Source: Allacma fusca | Lineage: Eukaryota; Arthropoda; Collembola; Symphypleona; Sminthuridae | DNA: 64,000 nt | Direction: 5' to 3' | Assembly (NCBI GenBank): GCA_947179485.1 | Contig: OX359247.1 | Coordinates: 6,353,060 to 6,417,059, forward strand | Part shown: positions 30,951 to 39,569 of the stretch, in pieces | How the letters are laid out: every line of letters starts with the position of its first letter | How positions within the stretch are numbered: position 1 is the first letter of the stretch | Translations under genes and position numbers: made by a program | The notes under the pieces: generated by a model | Database searches by the model: none | Seen by the model: only the letters and a program-made list of their open reading frames with translations | Told to the model about the DNA's origin: nothing

Positions 30951-31317
30951 TGTGTGAATATTATGTATATTGTACCGTTACTCTCCACCCGTCTCAACAC
31001 CTGCTCATTCCTGTCCTAACCTGAATGAACCTGTTCATTCCTGTCTGAACCTGTATGAACTGGAATCATCCTGTTCCAACCTAAACCTTCTGCAGCCGTT
31101 ACCTTTGCCAGGCTGAGACACACTCTCGTGCCCGTATATAAAGGATTCCTTCCTCATGCTACTTCAGTAGCGTCTCACTCACTATCACTACTCTTACTCT
31201 CTCTCTCTCCACTTCTTCACATTCGGCTTTCTGAATAAACTACAATCTTTCCTATTCAATTATCGTCGTTAATATCTACGTACATTTATTACGCTACCAT
31301 AAACAGATATTAATGCA
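30951..31317 (+). repeat. Gypsy 3' LTR
   Basis: 367 bp, TG...CA, same as the 5' LTR apart from a 2-bp longer CT run. Confidence 0.96.
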
Positions 31318-31322
31318 ACCCA

Positions 31323-31835
31323 TTATACAAAAATAGGCGAATAGGCACATTACTTCGAATCGGCGAGGTCATGATGATGACTCCTAACGAGGTCAAGAGG
31401 TGTCTAATTAATTGAAATAGGAGCAGGCATTGAAGCACTTGACACGAATTCAATTTATGTAATCAACTTTTTGTTTTCCGATTTTATTGCGAAGTTGATT
31501 TACAACTGCGTACCTAAATCTTGCTTCGCCCTTTTGCGGCGTCTTGCCTAAATTGTTCAACGCAGGGAACTCTTATTGTGCTCGTTTGAAAGCCCATTAA
31601 ATTTTCTACAAAAGGCGTCAAAGTTTGTTTTATCAGTTTTCCCATGAAACTGATGACTATGCTCGACTTCCCTGAGCACTTCGCGGAGTTTCTGAGCTAC
31701 AGATAGGCACAAATTTTGTAAAATCTGGAAAGAAAGTAAATAAAAACTGGGGGAATCGAGTATTTTTTCCCGTTGACCCTTATATGGGTTAGGGGGAAGA
31801 ATAATGTTTTTGGCAACCTGTAAAGGGGGCGTTAT
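31323..31835. other. No gene seen
   Basis: Right flank of the Gypsy element. No supported gene or element end. Confidence 0.4.
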
Positions 31836-31837
31836 AA

Positions 31838-32600
31838 CTATCAGATGACATATTTGGTTTCAGGTATCTGTTTGAAGTTGTTGTGGAAGTCGAAAATAAA
31901 AACCTCGTTTGTGTAATCGGTGAAGATTTCGCTGCGTACTGAAATGACAGGGCCTTATCAATGAAATTCAATACATGTCAACATATGTATGTATATGTAA
32001 GGGTTTCTAATGGAATTAAATTAGAGATAATACAGATAATACATATACATATGTATTTAGTATGAACATCCTATCCACATCACTGTCATCACCTATCTGA
32101 ATCACGAAATCCAGATATTTTAATTGTGAAAAGATTGCAAGCTTACGTTCATTATGAACTCAATGTGAATTCAAGTTTTGTCAGGACAGTAAATATAGGT
32201 TCATCGAAGTTTGCATAGAAGATTCTATTCTTCCATCCTCTTATCTACACGAAGCATGATTTTACGATTCACTCTGCATGTCTGGCTTGCCATCTGGTAG
32301 ATTTTGAGCCTGAGTTTTGAACCCAATAGATCTTGTTACTCTGAATCTGAAACAAAGATTATATAAAGATTGCTTTGAGTATGCAAAAATATATACTCAA
32401 GACGCAGCTTCATACTAAATCGAATTCGCAGGTAGTAACGGTTAAATAGCCGGAGCCACAGTGTTAAGGGAAACATTGTATTAATCTAGAACGAGAACCG
32501 TCTGTATTTTGTAAGCATTTAATATTAAATTATTGTTCGAATGCTGACTTAAAAAACAAATATTATTCTCGAATGACCAGTAAACGTTGTTGCTGGGCAT
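31838..32600 (-). pseudogene. PHR family copy D, pseudogene
   Basis: Exon 3 remains at 31838-31954, but it has an early TGA in place of the last codons and a one-base loss at its acceptor. Exon 2 remains at 32147-32346, 200 nt instead of 253, missing the GFFGPY...YRLKF middle and out of frame. Exon 1 keeps only the ATG and about six codons at 32579-32600 before joining intron-like DNA. The promoter is still recognisable. Clearly non-functional as a PHR gene. Confidence 0.88.
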
Positions 32601-32754
32601 GTTAATTTATTAAAGAATAAAGTTAAGTAAATATTGGGATTACCAATTTAAAAATTACAATTAATTACTATTATTGACTGTTTCCCAGGTAGGAGTAAGT
32701 TATTTGTGAGTTGTTGGGGGGACCTCGGAAAACGATGGTTTCACTCAGTCAAGC

Positions 32755-32812
32755 CGATGTGCCTTTTATAATCTTGCAGTATCCTGAAGAGCGAATGATC
32801 AATTGTATTAAA
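32755..32812 (-). promoter_or_regulatory. PHR copy D core promoter block
   Basis: Read on the minus strand: CATTCGCTCTTCAGGATACT, then gcaagattataaaaggcac. Retains the TATA box and adjacent block although the gene downstream is broken. Confidence 0.7.
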
Positions 32813-32916
32813 TATATTTCAAAGATAAATATATTTGTGCATCGACCTGTTGTATATGTAGCATTAATTGTAAGCATGCATTTGTCTGCGTCTGCAGGTA
32901 CCTTAGCTCCGTTGTA

Positions 32917-33874
32917 AGGTTCTCAACGGATCGGATATATCCGAACGGATACGGATCGGATACGGATACGGATAGGATAAAACTGAAGATTATCCGATCC
33001 GATATTTATCCGAACGGATCGGTTTTGTCATTCGCATCCGAAAAAAATCCCGGATAGGATCGGATACTACTACATAAAATATCCGAACGGATCGGATAGC
33101 GACCTTTTGTTTTTCGGATAATCCGACGGATATCCTCGGATATCCGCGGATAACCTCGGATATCCGCGGATAAACGAATTTTTGAAAACATGACGACCAC
33201 TCTAATAATTTATATCTGCTGCAATCACCGACAGGACATTAGTTCGACAATTTCTCAAAACGTTTATACTTTTTTCACTTCATGTAGCTTTTGTAGCAAA
33301 CCTCAAACCGAACCTTACGAATATATTAAGCATGCCGTCTAGTATTTATGTTATGACCAGAAATTCAGTCATATTTTGAATTTCAGCTGCTTATTCTAGA
33401 TACCTGTTCTTATAGGCTTCAAATTGTTAAAGGTTACTAATAAGTAAATATTTCAGAATACCTGATAAGCGAGAAAAAACTCAATTCTTAAATTATTTAT
33501 GTTAAATGTTTTGCCAAGCAAACATGCATATGCACGGCTTCTTCTGTCATTAGAATACGTTATAAACTGACAGAATATTGTATTTAAAACTAAAAGTCAA
33601 ACTCTAGGATCAATTTTAGCTTCTACAATTGATTCGTGTATCCGCAGATAGGATCGGATATCCGCGGATAGGATCGGATAGCTCCTTTTTCGTATCCGAC
33701 GGCTTCGGATAGGATAAATACGTCATCCGAAAATTTACGGATAAGCTTCGGATAAGATTATTTTTAATCCGATGGAAACGGATAGGATCGGATACGCTTC
33801 AGTTTTATCGGTAAAAATTCGGATCGGATAGGATACGGATAGGATAAGGGAATTATCCTATCCGTTGAGAACCT
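32917..33874. mobile_element. TA-flanked MITE with ATCCGATCC repeats
   Basis: Inverted ends AGGTTCTCAACGGAT and its complement, flanked by TA (32915-32916 and 33875-33876), which fits Tc1/mariner-type insertion. Both ends are saturated with cggata/tatccg motifs (32925-33180 and 33640-33860). 958 bp, no transposase. It landed in the terminal TA of the element at 33877-34879. Confidence 0.85.
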
Positions 33875-33876
33875 TA

Positions 33877-34879
33877 CCCAGTCACTCGAAATGTATAGGA
33901 TCCTACATGTAAAATCTATAGGATAAAAGTATCAGATCTGCGGACGATATCTCAAACGATTTTCTTACAGGATCCTATACTATCCCATAGTTACTAATCC
34001 CAACCTCGCATGGGATTTTCTCTAGCTTGTCCTATAGTTGAAAATTTATTATTATCTTATGCGCTTCTCTACTTCTACTCCATTTTCCTCCAAAATTAAA
34101 ACTACATAACCATCTTTACTACAGTTAGCTTAATTTTTAGACAATTGTAAATATTCTAAATATTTACAATTGTCTAAACAATTAAGCTAACTGCCATTAA
34201 CGTTTTCATACATATACATCTCCTCAAATTGTCAATAGTAATACACCCTACACTGCAGTTCTATGTAGAAATAACATGTAACACTACAAAATAAAATTGC
34301 AGCCACAAGTAAATAATTTCACGTATAAATTGAAAAAAAGAACAATAACAATCACACACTGGTTATATTTTCCGCTTGTCTTACTATTACTAATTGTAAG
34401 TTAAAATTGAAACAATCTAAAGAACAGGTAAGTCGATTTGGTGTTCATCACAACCAAAGAACATGTGAATGACAACTGCTGTTGATTAAGTATGGCGAAT
34501 TTGGCGGTTATAATAAATGTCTTGTACAAACGATGAGGAGCGCAGAATCCTTGTCAAAGAAAGTACAGGATTTTTCTAAAAATGTCCTATGGTACCCGAA
34601 ACCATAGGATTTTTCTGAAAATGTCCTATAGTACTCGAACTTGCAGGATATGCGGCACCCAACTTATAGGATTTCTTTAAAAACTTCCTATGGTACCCCC
34701 AGCTTATAGGATTTTTCTGAAAACTTCCTATGGTACCCTATCTTATAAGAATCGCGTGCCAGTTTCTGACGAGCTGAATGATTTCTATAAGATCCTATAT
34801 GGCTTGTGGGATTTCTGGTACATTTTCTCACAGAACTTGCATCCTATAGGAATCCCATACAGTTTGGAGTGACTGGGTA
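33877..34879. mobile_element. MITE with TACCCAGTCACTC ends, host of the nested MITE
   Basis: The right end is GAGTGACTGGGTA at 34867-34879. The left end is TACCCAGTCACTC, whose TA is now at 32915-32916, split off by the nested MITE. The outer flanks carry the direct repeat tagctccgttgta (32904-32916 and 34878-34890), whose unambiguous core gctccgttg is a 9-bp duplication. The subterminal parts repeat tataggat(t/c)c and tatggtaccc. Related copies A and E show the empty site. Superfamily uncertain; the duplication length is compatible with Mutator-like. Confidence 0.78.
34132..34193. repeat. Near-perfect 62-bp palindrome
   Basis: Arms of about 30 bp (cagttagcttaatt... and ...aattaagctaactg) with one mismatch and almost no loop. 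Lies inside the 33877-34879 element but off its centre. Confidence 0.85.
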
Positions 34880-34904
34880 GCTCCGTTGTATCTCGTTTTT
34901 CCAT

Positions 34905-34945
34905 AAGAAACAATGTATCAACTAATTTCTCGGGAAAAATATCTC
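34905..34945 (-). promoter_or_regulatory. PHR copy D distal element
   Basis: aatttctcgggaaaaatatctccc, matching the distal element of copies A, B and E. The two nested MITEs now separate it from the copy D core promoter by about 2 kb. Confidence 0.5.
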
Positions 34946-35087
34946 CCAGACATTGAGTTTGATAAAAGGTTATATTGATCAATTCATCCATATCCATAAT
35001 TATTCCATATTGTTTTGTTAATAGTGCTAAATTTAGATGAACTGCTATTAGTCAGATTACCCTTGATTGACAGAAGCTCAAATAATT

Positions 35088-36175
35088 GCATATGAACTGT
35101 CACTACATGACAAGTACAAGTGATTGAAAGTAACAATTTCCTCCGTACTGATAACATCACTTTTATTGGCCAATAAATTTAATCACCCTAGATTAAATGT
35201 TAATTCAAACGTTCGTGAAAATACGAATCGAAAAATTATCGCTGATGAAAACATTCTCCTGTTGGCTGTATGTATCTATCTTGGAAATAATTGTTTTCAT
35301 GAGTGATTGGTGAATGGGCGGCAGGCCACTCGCCCTGTACCTGTGTGTTTTGTACATACGTATATGTAAATAGGAAGATGTATTTCATAAATGATGAATT
35401 CCTATGAAAATTAAGGAGATTAGATTTATTTGTCACTTCCAAATTATGAAACTTGGTAACAACAGAAAAAATAGCTATTGCTTCTGGGATGAAATATTTC
35501 CTTCTGTCCAATTGGGAAAACCTTGCTTGGGCTAGGGGTTGGCAGTACTGATTGCTTCCTCCGAACATAAACTATTATTTTTTTCGTAGATTTGTTTTGT
35601 ATGTCGCAACCAACCTGGTGTTCTGCCAGGTATACGTTTATGTTATTCCAACTTTCGTAAGTTCAGGCTGTCATTGTTCATACTGACACTGTTTTGGATT
35701 GCATTATGTATTTTTGCTTCTACGTAAATACTTACAAGGTAATCAGTCGCTCCAGTTTCCACTACCTTGACTGCTGTTTTGAGAGTTTTTGACAAGCCGA
35801 ATGAAACAAGCTGAAAAATCTAAAGAAAGATTTGTAAATCATGGGGGAATCATTCAGAATTTTTACTGTTGCCCCGAATGTGAGCTAAGGTGGGAGAGCA
35901 ATCGTTTCTTCGCAAAGTTTACATCGAACAGAGACTGGTGAGCCTAACCAATGGTGTGTTGTGTACGGTCACGGTAGGAAGTCCAAAGAAAAATTATTAA
36001 TGACCAACAGCTTCTTGATAATTACATAGATAAATGTACACCAATTTCTAAACCGTTGGATAGGATTGATGTTACCTAAGCAGGCTCAAATTTTTCAAAA
36101 ATGAATTTAGAACATCTTTGTAAGTAAACGTGAAAAAGTAGAGTGAAGAAACATTTCCATGAAAATAACATTACA
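35088..36175. repeat. Segmental duplication, copy D upstream block
   Basis: Partner of 2085-2604 and 3464-3900. Lacks the 335-bp MITE present at 2610-2944, so it gives the empty site for that insertion. No gene is seen. Confidence 0.75.
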
Positions 36176-36484
36176 GTAGTCTGCCTAGCAGAATAGTAGC
36201 TAGCTTACTAAAATATTAAGTGTCGCAAACGCTTGTATGTAAAGTGTGATCTTAATTACGTTCGTGCATATATTTATGTTTCTGAACTGCTGATATTATA
36301 ATTTTATGCACCACTGAATCAAGTGGTCAAACATCCTGCTGCAACGCTACGGCCCGTCTAATTTAGCATGCATGCACTAAAATTTTATGTTTACAATCCA
36401 AATACACAAGTAATGCCAATGGTCTGGTCTGAACCAGATTTTATGAAAATGGTCTTTTCGGACCAGATCAAACCAAAGACCATG
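36176..36484. other. No gene seen; gg-tctgg/ccatggtcc motifs at right end
   Basis: 36415-36484 is rich in ggtc(t/c)gg and gaccag motifs that continue at 37432-37445 beyond the hAT MITE (ccatggtccagaaaacca). An older element with ggtcc-rich ends was probably split by the MITE. Confidence 0.45.
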
Positions 36485-36492
36485 GTCCGGAC

Positions 36493-37423
36493 TAGTGTTT
36501 CTATCGGTAACAAATAGTTGGGCTCGACTCGACTCGAAACAAAAACCCGGTGTAAACTCCACTTTTGGGCTCGAACTCGAACTCGGGACATTCGAGTCGG
36601 GAAATTTTTTTGTACCCGAAACCGAGACCGTTAAGAAATGTTATACCCGAAATCGACTCGAACTCGAACCGAAACCAGACACCAAATTTACGTAAAATAC
36701 AACATCACACAATCCCGAAATATGAGCATCAAACAAAGCATTTTTTTTTGTAAAAGCAAAATACAGTAATGCAGCAATCACTGTGTCGTTTTAATTTTTT
36801 TTTATTATAATTTCAAATTTTCATTATAATTTGGTACAACCGGCCATCCCTCCGTAATGATCTTCATTGTTGTCTCGATAAACTTGTTATATGCCAACTT
36901 TAACCACGATATTAAAAGAGGTAACTTCCATATCGTATCTACTTGAGTAGCCATATTTCAGTGTTAAAATGTCGAGCCAACGAAAAAGCACGCGCGATAG
37001 GAATGCCAGGAATACCCAAGAATTCACGCGTCATCCTTGCCATATTAGGGTACTTAGCTTCGTACGCTAATAAAACTTAGGTATGAGGAGTGTTATAAGG
37101 TCATGTACAAATACTTGCTCCGTACAGAGACTTTCTTTGATGTTATCCACAAAAACTGCATATTTTTTAAATCAGAGGTGGCAGGAAGGCCAATTTTTAT
37201 TGTTAAGGTAACATGAATCAATAATTCCAAAATAAGTTTTTACTTTCGAGTTTTGGTAGGGACCGGTAGATTTTGCAAACTCGACCCGATTTTTTCGGGT
37301 CGAAAACTTGATACCCGAAACCGACTCGAAAGCAAACGGTACCAAAAATATTAGGCTCGAACTCGACTCGAACCCGACTCGAACTCGAAACCTCGAGTTG
37401 CCCGAACTCGATCAGAAACACTA
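36493..37423. mobile_element. hAT-type MITE, CGAACTCGA-repeat family
   Basis: Termini TAGTGTTTCT and AGAAACACTA with a perfect 8-bp duplication gtccggac (36485-36492 and 37424-37431). Both ends are full of ctcgaa/ttcgag/cccgaa motifs, and the middle is ordinary AT-rich DNA. 931 bp, no transposase. The target duplication is itself a palindrome. Confidence 0.88.
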
Positions 37424-37431
37424 GTCCGGAC

Positions 37432-38355
37432 CATGGTCCAGAAAACCATAGACACAATAGAGACTTTCGCTTCGCTTGGCCCCTAAGAATTGTATACGAA
37501 TCTTTGAGGGTCAAACATTTAATGCCGATACGACATATTATAAATTATAATGTAATGAAGCTTTATTAACTGAATTTAACCCTTTTAGCAATACTTTTAA
37601 AAAAATATTTTTATTATAGCACTAACAGTTACACTAGCGTTAAAATTAATTAATGTTGCTCCAGTTTTTAAGGCAGTGCAGTACCCTATCCGATGTTGCC
37701 GTACGTTCGTACGTCCATGGGTATGATTACTCAAAAACTTGTGTACCGAATTCATTCAAATTTAGCAGGGCTATTTCTCAGAATAAAAGCTCGGATTAGT
37801 TCAGTTTTGATTGAAATCAGTGCTGTAGTTTAAAAATATTATGAAAGGTACGAGAAGGAAGGATTGAAGAGAAATGATGCAAAAGAGTCATAATGTCACC
37901 TAGTTATCACAACAGAATATAGATATTTTGAAGTATGTTAATGCTATTATGTGTACTAAAAGTTGGAGAAGTATCTGCGAACTATGGGGAAGGGGTTAAT
38001 GGACAGTGTTCAATTAAACTCGAGGTAACAATAATATTAACAAAGGCATAATTTACAATAGAACTAGAGATAATTCTATGGAAGATTATTATATGAGGAG
38101 AAATATATTAATTGTTTTCTGAGGTCTAACAGCATCAATTCTCCGTATTTGGCTATTGATATAATGAATAACTCATCTAAATATTTTGAAGCTTTAGTGA
38201 GTATTATTATCAACTAAAGCTAAACATAACACATAGTAAATGTTTATATACTGTTGTACAGTTTTAGATAAAACGTGACAAAAACGTCTGTTAATTGTAT
38301 GAGATTACACTATTAGATTCTAGAATAATAATTATTATTGTAGAATGGGCGTTAT
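37432..38355. other. No gene seen
   Basis: AT-rich 3' flank of PHR copy C. No supported gene. Confidence 0.4.
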
Positions 38356-38357
38356 AA

Positions 38358-39405
38358 CTATAAGAGGACATATTTAATTTCAGGTATTTGTTTGGAACTG
38401 TTGTAGAAGTCGAAGATAACACCCTCCTTTTTGTAGTCGCAGTAGATCTTGCGGCATACGGAAGTGACCGGGCCCTATCATTTAAATATACATAGTCATT
38501 AATGTAAGTGTTTGTCTATTGGAAATAAATCAGAAATAATCATGTCCGAGGCACGTATAGTTTAACTATATACAATATTACTTTGTAAAAAAAATATAAA
38601 CGTACGTTTATCATGAATTCAATGCGAATCCAAGTTTTCGCAGGACAGTAGATCGGGTCATCGAAGTTTTCGTAGAAGATTTTGTTCTTGTAAGCTTCCA
38701 CCCTCTTGTCTACAGAAACCAGGAGTTTACGATTGACTTTATGTGTTATGCTTGCCATTTCGTAGATCTTGAACTTGAGTCGATACACCGCGGAGCTTTT
38801 TTCATAAGGTCCAAAAAAGCCCAGAGCTGTCAAGCCGATAGGTTTTGTTACCCTGAACCTGAAACCCAGATTATATAAATATTCCTTTGTTATTGTGAAA
38901 ATATAATAATAGATACTCAAGAACCAATCATAGCTACTCAAATTCATGGGCTGTAACGGTTAAAAAGCCGGAATCACAGTCACGCTGTCTTAATGATACG
39001 GCACATCATTCAAAATCTTAAACACAATTTCTGAATTTTAGAATGTCATTTACTTAATGTTTGTAGAGTAATTATTTAACATGATTCACGTAAACTTAAA
39101 GTTACTATCTCTTTACTGAGTCTTTTCACTGTCGAAAGTCAGCATAGAGGCTTCAAAGTCAACCCTTTGCCCCAATAAGAAGACCAATTTAAAATAAATT
39201 GGATTAAGAATTGATCTTACGAAACAGAGTAGGCCTGGCCAGTAAAATCTCCGAAACGGGTAGTTTCTATAGTTCTCCAGAGTGTCATAATTTTCTCTTG
39301 GTCTGATGCGAGATTGTCGTCAAGAATAGATCGTAACTTCTCGTCAGACACGTTATCTTGAGCCTGTTCTCCACGGAAAAGTGTATGAACTCTGGTCTGG
39401 GCCAT
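38358..39405 (-). CDS. PHR-domain-only protein, copy C (3 exons)
   Basis: Exons are 39221-39405, 38606-38858 and 38358-38474, the same lengths as copy A (185, 253, 117 nt), joined by GT-AG introns, for 184 residues. ATG at 39405 (M-A-Q-T-R-V) was chosen because it gives the family's exon 1 length; the frame is open further upstream. Contains TRFGDFTG, FRVTKPIGLTALGFFGPY, KTWIRIEFM and KQIPEIKYVLL. The N-terminal 30 residues differ most from A and B. Its 3' flank is uninterrupted and shows what the DIRS target beside copy A looked like. Confidence 0.82.
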
Positions 39406-39530
39406 CGTGTATTTTCTAGATACTCTAGCACTGGAGTGGTGCAAACTTTAACTTTGGAACCTTTAATTAAAGCTGTGTTCGCTTGTGAGAATACATGAAA
39501 ACAGTGAATAAGTTTAAGCAAATAATGCCA

Positions 39531-39560
39531 AATTTATACCAAATATTTCGGGATGGTTCA
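39531..39560 (-). promoter_or_regulatory. Possible PHR copy C TATA box
   Basis: Minus strand ggtataaatttgg, about 130 bp upstream of the ATG. The CTTCAGGA block of the other copies is not clearly present, so this copy may be regulated differently. Confidence 0.4.
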
Positions 39561-39569
39561 TTCATCCAT

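Larger units (their letters stand above)
26411..31317 (+). mobile_element. Young Ty3/Gypsy LTR retrotransposon
   Basis: 4.9 kb, with LTRs at 26411-26775 and 30951-31317, a primer-binding site right after the 5' LTR, a purine tract right before the 3' LTR, and a 5-bp target duplication accca (26406-26410 and 31318-31322). One open frame encodes gag and pol together. The LTRs look identical except for one extra CT in a (CT)n run, so the insertion is recent. The pol domain order (PR, RT, RNase H, integrase) is that of Gypsy. Confidence 0.97.
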
